64,000 bases of DNA from Chelativorans multitrophicus (GTDB lineage: Bacteria > Pseudomonadota > Alphaproteobacteria > Rhizobiales > Rhizobiaceae): assembly GCF_011317445.1 (NCBI RefSeq), contig NZ_JAAAPL010000007.1, positions 1-64,000 on the forward strand, written 5' to 3'. Position 1 is the stretch's first letter; every line of letters starts with the position of its first letter. Below the pieces are notes generated by a model. It was not told the origin of the DNA, ran no database searches, and was given only the letters and a program-made list of their open reading frames with translations. The position numbers were made by a program, and so were the translations under genes. Positions 8,083 through 16,516 of this stretch are shown one piece after another.

Positions 8083-9591
8083 ATGCATCAGCGCCTTCTT
8101 CCGTCTTTCGCCGACCTCGGCTCGTTTCTCAGCCTCCTCGAATCTAGGGGGCAGGTGCAGGAGATCGACGCCTCCGTGTCGATGCAGCTGGAAATCACCG
8201 AGCTGCATCGACGAGTGATCGCAGCGAAGGGACCCGTGTTGCGCCTGTCGAAGCCGCTCGACGATCAAGGCAGGGCGTCGCGTTTTCCTGTCGTAACCAA
8301 TCTTTTCGGTACGACGGAGCGCGTCGCAAGCGGTCTGGGCACTAACCTTGCAGGATTGAAGACGCTTGGTGAATTGCTTGCCTGGATGCGGGCGCCGCGA
8401 CCGCCGACGACGTTGCGCGAGGCGCGGCTGATGCTGCCTGCCGCACGGGGTGCGCTGCTGGCTCGACCCAGGATCGTTACCCCGTCCCGCAACTGGCACG
8501 ACGCCGAACGGGACTTCTCTATCCTTCCCGTACAGCGTTGCTGGCCGGACGACGCGGGGCCGCTGATAACCTGGCCGGTGGTGGTCACCCGACCGCCGGG
8601 TGCAGACGATCCCGCCGCCTACAATCTTGGCGTCTACCGGATGCAAGTGATCAGTCCCGACCGCGCGATCCTGCGCTGGCTGCCTATGCGCGGCGGAGCG
8701 GCGCATCACTGGCTGTGGCAGGCGCAGGCGGCGGAGATGCCGGTCGCGGTCATTATCGGGGCCGACCCCGCGACCATGATCTCGGCGGTGATGCCCACGC
8801 CTGACGGCGTTTCGGAACTGGCGCTGGCCGGAATGATCAACAATCGGCGAATGGCGGTCGCGCCCTGCGCAAGCATTCCTCTTCACGTGCCCGCCAGCGC
8901 CGAGATCGTGCTGGAAGGCGTCGTCTCGCCGGGTGACATGGCGCTGGAGGGCCCGTTTGGCGACCACACTGGATACTACAACGCTCCCGCATCATATCCG
9001 GTGTTTCAGCTCAAACGCATTTGCGTGCGCGACGATGCGCACTATCTGACCACGTGCACCGGCCGTGCCCCCGACGAGCCTTCGGTTCTCGGCGAGGCGC
9101 TGATCGAGGTGTTCAAGCCGCTTCTGAGGCAGCAGATACCCGAGATCGTCGATGCCTGGCTTCCGCCCGAGGCCTGTTCGTACAGGATCGCCGTGGTTTC
9201 CATAGCGAAGAGTTACCCAGGTCAGGCGCGACGCGTCATGATGGGGTTTTGGTCGCTTCTGCCGCAGTTCTCGATGACAAAACTGGTCATAGTGGTAGAC
9301 GACGACATCGACATCCGGTCCTGGCCGGACGTCATGTGGGCCATCGCGACCCGGATGGATCCATCACGGGATCTGATGCGAGTAGACCGAACGCCCATCG
9401 ACCAGCTCGACTTCGCGTCTCCGCTCGAGGGCCTCGGAGGCAAGCTCGGGTTCGACGCGACACGCAAGATCGGGTCCGAAACCAGCCGCGAGTGGGGAAA
9501 GGAGCTGCGGATGTCGACGGACATCGAGCGACAGGTCTCCCTGCGCTGGACCGAATTCTTTCCGCAACGGGGCGACGGGAAGAAACAATGA
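8083..9591 (+). CDS. ubiD: UbiD-family (prenylated-FMN) decarboxylase
   Basis: 502 residues of the UbiD family, which decarboxylates aromatic or unsaturated acids using prenylated FMN, here most likely the 4-hydroxy-3-polyprenylbenzoate step of ubiquinone synthesis. The DLGSFLSLLESRGQ opening, the NLGVYRMQV stretch and the EGPFGDHTGYYN motif containing the essential acidic residues are visible. The ATG at 8083 gives the usual short N-terminus, but no strong ribosome site is seen and a GTG at 8053 is possible. The following ubiX overlaps its stop (ATGA). Pairing with ubiTUV across one promoter supports an anaerobic ubiquinone role. Confidence 0.85.
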   Translation: MHQRLLPSFADLGSFLSLLESRGQVQEIDASVSMQLEITELHRRVIAAKGPVLRLSKPLDDQGRASRFPVVTNLFGTTERVASGLGTNLAGLKTLGELLAWMRAPRPPTTLREARLMLPAARGALLARPRIVTPSRNWHDAERDFSILPVQRCWPDDAGPLITWPVVVTRPPGADDPAAYNLGVYRMQVISPDRAILRWLPMRGGAAHHWLWQAQAAEMPVAVIIGADPATMISAVMPTPDGVSELALAGMINNRRMAVAPCASIPLHVPASAEIVLEGVVSPGDMALEGPFGDHTGYYNAPASYPVFQLKRICVRDDAHYLTTCTGRAPDEPSVLGEALIEVFKPLLRQQIPEIVDAWLPPEACSYRIAVVSIAKSYPGQARRVMMGFWSLLPQFSMTKLVIVVDDDIDIRSWPDVMWAIATRMDPSRDLMRVDRTPIDQLDFASPLEGLGGKLGFDATRKIGSETSREWGKELRMSTDIERQVSLRWTEFFPQRGDGKKQ

Positions 9592-10166
9592 AAAAGCGGC
9601 TGATCGTCGGCGTCACGGGAGCGTCGGGTTCCATCCTGGCGCTCGAAACGCTTCGGTTGTTGTCGAATGCCGGCGTGGAGACGCATCTCGTCGTTTCGCA
9701 GGGCGCGCAGGCCACGATCGCCCACGAACTCGGCGCTGGCGGCCTGGCTCGCCTGAAAGCTGCGGCGACGCGCACCCATTCGCACGAAAATCTGGCCGCG
9801 CCGATCGCCAGCGGCTCGTTCAGGACCGATGGCATGATCGTCGTGCCGTGTTCGATGCGGTCACTGGCCGCAATGGCTCACGGTCTCGGCGACAACCTGC
9901 TGACCAGGGCCGCCGACGTCGTGCTCAAAGAAAAGCGCAGGTTGGTGCTCGCGCCGCGGGAAGCGCCCCTCCACGAAGGGCATCTCTCGGCAATGCTCAC
10001 CCTGGCGAGGATGGGTGCGATTGTGGCGCCGCCGGTGCCGCCGTTTTACGTCAAAATGGCGTCGGTCGATGAATTGATCCGGCAGATTGCTGCCCGACTG
10101 GTCAATTGGGCCGGCGTCGATCCTGGCGACGAGCTGAAGCGATGGGGCGAAGGGCAGGTTTCGTAA
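9588..10166 (+). CDS. ubiX: UbiX-family flavin prenyltransferase
   Basis: 192 residues, the normal UbiX length. It makes the prenylated FMN cofactor needed by UbiD. The N-terminal GVTGASGSILALE flavin-binding loop, the PCSMRSLAAMAHG motif and the REAPLHEGHL motif are all intact. It starts inside the ubiD stop codon, so enzyme and cofactor supplier are translationally coupled. Confidence 0.93.
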   Translation: MKKRLIVGVTGASGSILALETLRLLSNAGVETHLVVSQGAQATIAHELGAGGLARLKAAATRTHSHENLAAPIASGSFRTDGMIVVPCSMRSLAAMAHGLGDNLLTRAADVVLKEKRRLVLAPREAPLHEGHLSAMLTLARMGAIVAPPVPPFYVKMASVDELIRQIAARLVNWAGVDPGDELKRWGEGQVS

Positions 10167-10187
10167 ACGGGATTGTGCCTATCGCGA

Positions 10188-10376
10188 CTAGTGCCGCACC
10201 TTGCGCGGCCACCATCGCGCGACCGCTGCGAGGAAACGACGGAACCGTCTGAAGGGGCCATTCGATTTTCGGGACGCAATGAGCTCAGGCATTTCAAGCA
10301 GAGCATGCAACGTCGCTGGATGGCAAGTCATCAAATGAAGTATTTCCGAACGGGGCTGCTGTCGAGCCGGTGACAT
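10188..10376 (-). CDS. Small basic protein of unknown function, divergent from the DUF2249 gene
   Basis: 62 residues starting MSPARQQPRSEILHLMTCH and ending in a very basic tail (FRRFRRFLAAVARWWPRKVRH). A ribosome site AAGGAT lies 6 bp upstream of the ATG at 10376, and an NnrR-type box (10424-10437) lies 48 bp further up. No family is recognised. It could be a genuine small co-regulated protein or a chance frame; the ribosome site and shared box favour the former modestly. Confidence 0.4.
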   Translation of the reverse strand: MSPARQQPRSEILHLMTCHPATLHALLEMPELIASRKSNGPFRRFRRFLAAVARWWPRKVRH

Positions 10377-10423
10377 GGCCGTATCCTTTTTCAAAAGGAT
10401 AGGCGCGGTCATCGACGCTCTCC

Positions 10424-10437
10424 TTGCTCTTGCGCAA
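10424..10437. promoter_or_regulatory. NnrR/FNR-class box
   Basis: The sequence TTGCT-CTTG-CGCAA has one mismatch to the TTGCG-N4-CGCAA core seen elsewhere in the window. Its centre is 62 bp upstream of the DUF2249 gene ATG (10493) and it also faces the divergent small gene. Confidence 0.6.
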
Positions 10438-10492
10438 AGAAGTGGGTGATCGCATTTGGTCTGATGACGGCAATCAAGCCGTCAGGAAATCA

Positions 10493-10753
10493 ATGTCCGT
10501 CCAATCCCAGAATGACATGACCTTTGATGTGCGGAGACTTCCCGCGGCCAAACAACAGGCAGCAGTCTTGTCGATGTTCGATGGTCTCAGGCCAAGTCAG
10601 ACCTTCACTTTCGTCTGCGACTTCGACCCAACGGCGCTTGAGCGGAAATTCGCGGCTTTTTTCGACGTGGAGCACAGCTGGACTTGCATCTGGCAAGGTC
10701 CGCCCGAGTGGAGGATCGAAGTCGGAAAACGCACCGAAGTTAAGGCCTGGTGA
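10493..10753 (+). CDS. DUF2249-family protein
   Basis: 86 residues comprising a single DUF2249 domain (FDVRRLPAAKQQAAVLSMFDGLRPSQTFTFVCDFDP ... EWRIEVGKR). These SirA/TusA-like small folds are frequent in denitrification and NO-response clusters; their biochemical role is not settled. An AGGAA ribosome site precedes the ATG. A tandem version of the same domain is encoded at 17894-18421. Confidence 0.8.
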   Translation: MSVQSQNDMTFDVRRLPAAKQQAAVLSMFDGLRPSQTFTFVCDFDPTALERKFAAFFDVEHSWTCIWQGPPEWRIEVGKRTEVKAW

Positions 10754-10796
10754 ATCACGCCACCAAGGCCAATTGCGAAACTCGCTCGGGGCCGGT

Positions 10797-11186
10797 TCAT
10801 GATCCGTCGGGTTCAGCCGGGCATGCCGAGAGATGCCGCATGGCATATGCGCCGGCCCTCGCGGTCGTAGCAATGTCGTCAAAGAGGAGCGCGATATCCA
10901 GGTAAACACTGTTGTCACCTTCAGTCGCGGTCAGATCGTCGAGGTCCTGCAGGAAGAAAAGCACCGCATTGATGCGTTCGCGTTGATGGCGCGCGCTGGC
11001 AAGATGCTCGCATGCTTCCCGTCGTTCCTCCAAAGCGGCAAACCGAACAAGCGCTTCGTCGAGGCGAGAGTGGCATTCACAATCGAGCTGAACCTCCCTC
11101 ATCAAGGTCGTCAGTCGACGGACCACTGTCGGTCCCACGTTACGGGCGGGGCGATCGGTTCCTTGCGACAGATCATTCACGGGCAT
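10797..11186 (-). CDS. Predicted helical cytoplasmic protein of unknown function
   Basis: 129 residues, mostly charged and likely alpha-helical (LTTLMREVQLDCECHSRLDEAL, then EERREACEHLASARHQRERINAVLFF). There is no signal peptide or TM segment. The ATG at 11186 is chosen for its AGGAG-type ribosome site; the longer frame reaches back through the NnrR box at 11347-11370 and is unlikely. It is divergent from nnrS and probably shares that box. I do not recognise the family. Confidence 0.55.
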   Translation of the reverse strand: MPVNDLSQGTDRPARNVGPTVVRRLTTLMREVQLDCECHSRLDEALVRFAALEERREACEHLASARHQRERINAVLFFLQDLDDLTATEGDNSVYLDIALLFDDIATTARAGAYAMRHLSACPAEPDGS

Positions 11187-11346
11187 GTCGTCCTTGCTCC
11201 TGCGATGCTGCCGGGTATTTGTGTCGGTCGTCCGAATCCGCATTGGGGGCGAGCATGAGCGTCGAAGCGGGCATCCAGCACATCCTCCGACATCGGTTGG
11301 GCCGAAGCCGGCAAGACACATTAAATCATAGCGGGATTGGCTGCGG

Positions 11347-11370
11347 GTTGTTTGCGCCAGCGCAAACAAC
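11347..11370. promoter_or_regulatory. NnrR/FNR-class palindrome upstream of nnrS
   Basis: A 24-bp perfect inverted repeat, GTTGTTTGCG-N4-CGCAAACAAC, with the loop CCAG. Its centre is about 74 bp upstream of the nnrS ATG. It is among the strongest sites in the window. Confidence 0.75.
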
Positions 11371-11432
11371 AGGCCGATGATTTCTGAATTGATGGCCGCG
11401 CTTTCGTCCTGGGGTCGTCCCGCTGACAACAA

Positions 11433-12599
11433 ATGGAAAAGCAAACCGCTTCAATCCAGCACAGGTCTCCCAGCCGTTCAGGCATCACGAGGAGGCGGGA
11501 GCCTTTCAGGCTGTTCTTCCTCATAGCGGCGATGGACGCCATGCTGGGGGCTGCGGCTTGGCTGCCCCTGGCGTTTTTGACAGAAACCTTGTCCGGCGGC
11601 GGCGCCGGCGTGTGGCATCGAAACGCCCTGTTGTTCGGAACGATCCCTGCGGTCCTTGCCGGATTCCTGCTGACGGCCCTGCCTCGCTGGACAAAACAGC
11701 CCGCCGTTTCCCGCTCGACGAGGCGCCTTCTGGCTGCAACATGGGTGGCCGCGCGCGCGTCATCGTTCCTGTCCGCCACCGTGGGGCTCACCTTTGCCGC
11801 CATCTTTGTTCTGTCTCTCTCGATCGTCGCAGCCGGACCGGTGATCGCGGGCAGGGACCGTCGCAACGTCAAGGTCGTGCTGCTGCTGTCGTGCTTTTGC
11901 GCAAGCATCGTCGCAATGGCGGGAGCATGGCACGTCGAACTTGCGCTCAGGATGGCTATCGTGTCGATCGTCGGCCTGATCACGATCATTGGAGGGCGGA
12001 TCGTTCCTGCCCTGACTGCAGCCTACGCACAGCAGACGGGCGACCTGCGCTGCATCCGGCTCTCGACGCAGGTGGAACGCGCTGCGGCAATTGCGACGAC
12101 GTGCGCCCTTGTCGCATGGGCCGTCTCTCCGCAAGCACAGCTGACGGGCGCAGCGTGTGCCGCCGCTGCCGTCTGTCAACTCATGCGCGTTGCACAATGG
12201 CGCGGCTGGCAGGGCAGCGCGCCTTGGTCGATCATTGCATTGCACGTCGGTTATTGCTGGACCGTCGCCGGCTTCATGCTTCTGGCGCTCCATGTCTTTG
12301 TTCCGGAAACCGTCGGGCGGGGCGCCGGTATCCACGCCTGGACGATTGGTGCCTTCGGCATGATGAGCCTGGCCATCATGGCAAGCATGATCCGCAAGCA
12401 CAGCGGCCGCTCCTTTTCGGACTCCGTCCCGGCGACGGCGGCATTCGTATCGATCATGCTGTCGTGCCTTTCGCGGCTCGTGGCGGAGACGTCAGTTGCC
12501 GATGGCGGGCTTTGGATAAGGATGTCAGCCGGGCTCTGGGTCGCGGCCTTCAGTCTGTTCCTGGTGGCTTTCGGAGGCTACCTGCTGCGGCGTGAATGA
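11433..12599 (+). CDS. nnrS: NnrS-family heme-copper membrane protein (copy 1)
   Basis: 388 residues with about 12 hydrophobic segments. The family features IIGGRIVPALTAAYA, GFLLTALPRWT and HVGYCWTVAGFMLLALHVF are present, each contributing conserved Arg or His. NnrS is a heme- and copper-containing membrane protein induced with nitrite and NO reductases and implicated in resistance to NO-derived stress. An NnrR-type box lies directly upstream. A second NnrS is encoded at 21461-22666; the two are clearly diverged. Confidence 0.9.
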   Translation: MEKQTASIQHRSPSRSGITRRREPFRLFFLIAAMDAMLGAAAWLPLAFLTETLSGGGAGVWHRNALLFGTIPAVLAGFLLTALPRWTKQPAVSRSTRRLLAATWVAARASSFLSATVGLTFAAIFVLSLSIVAAGPVIAGRDRRNVKVVLLLSCFCASIVAMAGAWHVELALRMAIVSIVGLITIIGGRIVPALTAAYAQQTGDLRCIRLSTQVERAAAIATTCALVAWAVSPQAQLTGAACAAAAVCQLMRVAQWRGWQGSAPWSIIALHVGYCWTVAGFMLLALHVFVPETVGRGAGIHAWTIGAFGMMSLAIMASMIRKHSGRSFSDSVPATAAFVSIMLSCLSRLVAETSVADGGLWIRMSAGLWVAAFSLFLVAFGGYLLRRE

Positions 12600-12622
12600 T
12601 CGCGGGAGCAGGCCGCGCGTTG

Positions 12623-14038
12623 CTACCAGAACCAGAAAAGCAGGAGCCAGCCTGAATTGACGACGCTCATCCCCACAGCCACGGCCAGCACCGCCAATGC
12701 GCGGCGGCCTGTCCCATTTGTGTAGATCCCGCTGACTTGCCAGCAAAGGGTTCCCGACCAGATCGATGCCAGCGCGAGGAAAGAGGAGCGCAGCACGTCG
12801 ATGAACGGCAAAGCGACCCCGTCGGAGCGAAGCTGACTGACTGTGAGGGCGGAGAGGCCGAGGAAGACGCCGGCGCCGGCCAGCGGAATAAGTGTCTGCG
12901 CCAGGTGATGGAAGCGGGCCGTCGTCCACGGTCCAAGGCAGCGCGCCGCAATGGCGAGAATGAGTGTCACCGCGCTGCCGCAGGCGAGGGCGGTCGCCAG
13001 GATGTAGGCGACGAGAACGGTCCCGTCGAGCAGCGTCAGGACATCGTTACGCTCCGGGTAGTTGGTCAACAGCCACCACGGCGCGGACGTTTCGAGTGGC
13101 CAGGTCTCGCCGATCTCGACAAGCCGTTCGGCAGCCATTTGCTTGATCGCGACGAGCCAGGGACTTGCGGACCAGTGGAACGCACCCACGGCGACCCCCA
13201 TCAGCCCGAAGGTGATCAGCACCGTTTCCCAGGGCTTCGGGGTCTTTCCGGCGACATGGACGATCTCATGGCTGGGCGAGCGTCGGGCCAGGCGGATCGC
13301 ACCGCGAAAGCCGCTGCAGCGCCCGCACATGTGGCAGTCGCTGGCGCCGCGCATGGTCCGCAGTTGCACGAGAGGCGCGCAGTTCACCGGTCCCGGCTTG
13401 ATCTTCGACATCTGCGACTGTTGCCACAGGAACGGGTCGGTGCGGAAATGCAGCGGCGCCAGCTTTGCGAGCAGGCCGAAGACGCCGCTCACCGGACAGA
13501 GATATCGACACCAGACGCGCTTGTTGCGCCCGTAGAGATAACCGATCGCCGCAGCCGCAAGGGTCGAGCCGCCAAGGATCAGCAGGGCCGGGCGCGGATA
13601 TTGGTAGACGCTGATCATCTGTCCGTAGAGCGTGGTGGAGCCGAACGCGACGGTGGGCCAGCCGGGCCATGTCAGCCAGCGGGGGACTGCTCTCCCGCAT
13701 CCACGACTGCTGACGAATTCGGTAATGGCGCCCTCGGGGCACAGGAGTCCGCACCAGACCCGTCCGACCAGCGTCGTACTCAGAAGCACGAAGGGCCACC
13801 AGACGCCCCAGAAGACGAATTGAGCGAAACGGGTGAAATTGCTCCACAGATAGGCCGCATTGTCGGGAAGCGGGAGGAATACGGGGACGATCAGCAGCAC
13901 GGCATAGATCGACACCGCCAACCACTGCACGCGCCGGATTGCCGACTGGTGACGCCGGAGCCAGTCGCCGACGCTTTGCCATATGTCGCTTTCGGGCGCG
14001 GGCAAGGCTCGAATGGGCAGCGTGATCCGTATAGTCAT
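12623..14038 (-). CDS. ftrD: Membrane polyferredoxin of the FtrABCD iron uptake system
   Basis: 471 residues with several TM helices. Cys motifs of the NapH/NosR/CcoG type are visible: VWCGLLCPEGAI and VWCRYLCPVSG, plus NCAPL and CHMCGRCSGF. In the FtrABCD system the polyferredoxin is proposed to move electrons across the membrane for iron reduction during uptake. Its start overlaps the end of the FTR1 permease gene by 4 bp, and it is the last gene of the ftrA-B-C-D order. NosR-like function is an alternative from the domain alone, but the neighbours point to iron import. Confidence 0.8.
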   Translation of the reverse strand: MTIRITLPIRALPAPESDIWQSVGDWLRRHQSAIRRVQWLAVSIYAVLLIVPVFLPLPDNAAYLWSNFTRFAQFVFWGVWWPFVLLSTTLVGRVWCGLLCPEGAITEFVSSRGCGRAVPRWLTWPGWPTVAFGSTTLYGQMISVYQYPRPALLILGGSTLAAAAIGYLYGRNKRVWCRYLCPVSGVFGLLAKLAPLHFRTDPFLWQQSQMSKIKPGPVNCAPLVQLRTMRGASDCHMCGRCSGFRGAIRLARRSPSHEIVHVAGKTPKPWETVLITFGLMGVAVGAFHWSASPWLVAIKQMAAERLVEIGETWPLETSAPWWLLTNYPERNDVLTLLDGTVLVAYILATALACGSAVTLILAIAARCLGPWTTARFHHLAQTLIPLAGAGVFLGLSALTVSQLRSDGVALPFIDVLRSSFLALASIWSGTLCWQVSGIYTNGTGRRALAVLAVAVGMSVVNSGWLLLFWFW

Positions 14039-14886
14039 GACGGTCTGGGCGAAACATGCGGCAACCGCATTCGCAGCAGCGCGACCGCGACGATCCAGAA
14101 TGAAGCGTAGACGAGCGCGGACATCAGATCGGGCCGAGATCGATAGCCGGTCACCGAGGCGACGAAGCCGCCGAGCGGGCCGCTGTCGTCAAGCAGCCAG
14201 GACGTATCCCACAACGGTCCGCCGAGCGGAGAGACGAGGTCGAGTCCAATTGCGCGATCGAGTGCGGTCATGACCAGCGACGCTGCCAGCGCCAGCAGAA
14301 GGATCTCGGTGACTCGGAAGAAGACGCTCCAGGGAAAGCGCCGGGCGCCCACCTGAAGCAGCCAATAGGCCGAGCCGGCCAGCGCGAAGCCGGTTGCGGC
14401 CGCTGCGACATTGCCGGCGAGCGCCGTTTCGCCCACGGATGCGAGGATGCCGTAAAGAAAGACAACTGTCTCGCTGCCCTCCCGCGCGACAGCGATCATC
14501 GCCAGGAGAAAGAGGCTCCACCAGTCGGCGCCGGTCACCGCATGTTGGGCTCCCCGTTCGAGGTCTCGTTTCAGGCCGCTGCCATGATGGCGCATCCACG
14601 CAACCATCTGCAGGATGAGCAGGGCGGCGAACCCGGCCATGGCGATCTGGAAATAGTCCTCGCGATCGCCCTCCAGCAGGCTCGCAAAGGACAGAATGAC
14701 AACGGCCAGAATCAAGGCCGCTGCCAGACCGGCAACGACGCCGCCCCACAAGAAGCGCCTGCCGGTCGCGATCGCCTTCGCCTCGGCGTGATGTGTCAGC
14801 CACGCGTGGAGGATGCCGACGACGAGCAGCGCTTCCATGCTCTCGCGCCAGATGACGAAGGCCACTTGTCCATGAAGGCCGGTCAT
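14035..14886 (-). CDS. ftrC: FTR1-family high-affinity iron permease
   Basis: 283 residues with seven hydrophobic segments. Both RExxE iron-binding motifs are intact: R14-E15-x-x-E18 (RESMEA) and R136-E137-G-x-E140 (REGSE). It imports Fe(III) produced by a periplasmic ferroxidase-like partner. It overlaps ftrB and ftrD by 4 bp each. Confidence 0.9.
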   Translation of the reverse strand: MTGLHGQVAFVIWRESMEALLVVGILHAWLTHHAEAKAIATGRRFLWGGVVAGLAAALILAVVILSFASLLEGDREDYFQIAMAGFAALLILQMVAWMRHHGSGLKRDLERGAQHAVTGADWWSLFLLAMIAVAREGSETVVFLYGILASVGETALAGNVAAAATGFALAGSAYWLLQVGARRFPWSVFFRVTEILLLALAASLVMTALDRAIGLDLVSPLGGPLWDTSWLLDDSGPLGGFVASVTGYRSRPDLMSALVYASFWIVAVALLRMRLPHVSPRPS

Positions 14887-15242
14887 GGAGATGCAGGCTC
14901 CCTGGCGACCAGGGTGGCCGGTGGCATATCGAGATGAAAGTCGTCGAAGAAGCGGTATTCCCCGGGATCGAGGCTGCGGATGACGATGAAGGACGTGACG
15001 CCCGGGCCCAGCACCTTCTCCTTGCGCAGTTCGAGGCTCTCGAATTCGACGGGGCTAAGGCCAGTGTTGCGAAGTTCGAGCTTGAATCGCGTGCCGGCGG
15101 GAACCTCGATCGTCGAAGGCGAGATGGCGCCGTCCTTGAACTCGACAACAAAGACCGGATAATCTTCGGCGCTTGTCGGGACGGACATCGATAAAAGGGC
15201 TGCGCCGGTAGCGATCGGTATTAAGCGCGCGAAAACGGACAT
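14883..15242 (-). CDS. ftrB: Periplasmic cupredoxin-like protein of the FtrABCD system
   Basis: 119 residues with a signal peptide (cleavage near residues 24-25, TSA-ED). The mature part is a compact cupredoxin-like beta fold (FKDGAISPSTIEVPAGTRFKLELRNTG). In Bordetella and Brucella FtrB is thought to oxidise Fe(II) for the FTR1-type permease. It sits between ftrA and ftrC, with the 4-bp overlap to ftrC marking one transcript. Confidence 0.82.
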   Translation of the reverse strand: MSVFARLIPIATGAALLSMSVPTSAEDYPVFVVEFKDGAISPSTIEVPAGTRFKLELRNTGLSPVEFESLELRKEKVLGPGVTSFIVIRSLDPGEYRFFDDFHLDMPPATLVAREPASP

Positions 15243-15338
15243 CTCACACTTTCCAATGCAGGTTACTAAGCCACCGCGCCATACGAGCGCGGCGAGTAAG
15301 TCGCGTGCATGCCGGCGGCGCGGCGCGGCTGATTTGGG

Positions 15339-15884
15339 CTAGTAAGCGCCCTTCTTGCCAGTGCCCGCATAGGTGAACTCGTATTCGACCGTGAAGGTCT
15401 CGGGCCATGCGCCTACGCCCGTCTCCTTGTCGACGTGCCGGCCGAAGTGCGATGCGGCGTCGGGCGCCACCGACGCGATCTTGTAGACGAGCCGGTACTT
15501 TCCGGCGCCCATCAGTTTTACATTGTCGCCGTAATGGGGGCCGTCACTGGCGACCATCGGCATGAAGACACCACCTGTCTGCCCGTTGTCGTCGAGTTTG
15601 GTCAACGTGTATTCAATAGTCAGATTTGGGATCCAGTCGCCTTCGGCAAAGCCGTTGGCATTGTCCCTCGTGGCGTGGATGTCGGCCTCCAGATGGACGT
15701 CCGAATCCGCTGCTGGCCTCATGATATGCGCGGGCTCCATCTCGATCGGCTGCAGATAGACGGCGGCTACCTCCATGCCGTTCATCAGTTGGGGCTTGCC
15801 GATGGGATATTCCAGCGCAGACGCCCCGGAGATTCCCGCAAGCAAGGCTAGGGTTGATACGAACGGAATCGATAGGCGGTTCAT
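15339..15884 (-). CDS. ftrA: Periplasmic iron-binding P19/Tp34-family protein
   Basis: 181 residues with a signal peptide ending near ASA-LE. P19-family features are present: PIGKPQLMNGMEVAAVYLQPIEMEP, then the metal-binding stretch SDVHLEADIHAT, and later GPHYGDNVKL and FGRHVDKETG, which supply His and Met ligands. The ATG at 15884 has an AGGAGC ribosome site 4 bp upstream and is preferred over the start 7 codons earlier. It is first gene of the ftrABCD run; a 96-bp gap separates it from ftrB. An NnrR-type box lies about 170 bp upstream. Confidence 0.85.
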   Translation of the reverse strand: MNRLSIPFVSTLALLAGISGASALEYPIGKPQLMNGMEVAAVYLQPIEMEPAHIMRPAADSDVHLEADIHATRDNANGFAEGDWIPNLTIEYTLTKLDDNGQTGGVFMPMVASDGPHYGDNVKLMGAGKYRLVYKIASVAPDAASHFGRHVDKETGVGAWPETFTVEYEFTYAGTGKKGAY

Positions 15885-16052
15885 GTCGGCTCCTGGGTCT
15901 GGCAATCGGACCTCGCGACGCTTTCGTTGCGGGTCTCGGATGTTTCGCTACCGATCATCAAGGACGACCCATCCGAAATGAGTGAGAGCCCGCCCGAAGG
16001 TGGCAAAAATCATGACTTGAAAGGTCAACTTATCCGTCGAACCGCAGCGCTC

Positions 16053-16068
16053 TTTGCGCTAGCGCAAA
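16053..16068. promoter_or_regulatory. NnrR/FNR-class perfect palindrome
   Basis: TTTGCGCTAGCGCAAA is a fully symmetric 16-bp site, identical to the one at 54374-54389. It lies about 170 bp upstream of ftrA (minus strand) and about 450 bp upstream of the membrane protein gene at 16517. Which unit it controls is not clear. Confidence 0.7.
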
Positions 16069-16516
16069 CAAGATCGCGTTTGTCCCGATGGGCCCGCGAT
16101 GAGACCTGATTCAACCGGTGGGGCACAACATATTGAATCTGATCAGGAAGTGTCGCTGGTTCATGAGGCTAAACGATCGCTGGTTCCGAGGGTGTGGCGT
16201 CACCGAGAAAACATAGATTGACAATATATCTTTTGCCAAAGATGCTGAACTCCAGAAACAGATGTGAAGTCAACCGGATGTCTTCCTCAGCTACGCATTC
16301 ACGAGGTTCGACAGGGGCGTTCGAAGGCAGGGAGCGCCGGCCCGATTTCCATGCCCAGGCAGACCGGCTCGCTTTGCTTGTCGAGCTAAGCGGCGGCAAT
16401 CTTCTTGGCCCTCCGGGCGGCGAGCTTCTGTGGCTTTGCGACGGCCTCTGCCGTGATGCCACGCGGTGGGAGCAGGAAACCTCCGACGAGCGATCCGGCC
16501 TTACCGGAGGTTGGCG
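16069..16516. other. 448-bp interval with only one weak small reading frame
   Basis: A plus-strand frame with an ATG at 16278 runs to a TGA at 16518-16520 that overlaps the next gene's ATG (ATGA), which could be translational coupling (80 residues, no recognised family, no clear ribosome site). A TTGACA hexamer occurs near 16217, followed by an AT-rich stretch, so a promoter for the downstream operon may lie here. On the minus strand the stretch ending at 16386 reads like a basic Ala/Lys-rich protein tail without a body. None of these is firmly supported. Confidence 0.3.

Noticed and set aside
7966-8967. N-terminal extension of the DUF6455 gene across the ubiD promoter
   Set aside because: It would read antisense through ubiD and across the NnrR palindrome; the ATG at 7965 gives the expected family length.
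12737-14110. 457-codon plus-strand frame opposite ftrD/ftrC
   Set aside because: It is antisense to the polyferredoxin gene, has a low-complexity Arg/Gly/Glu composition and no family motif; a typical GC-rich shadow.
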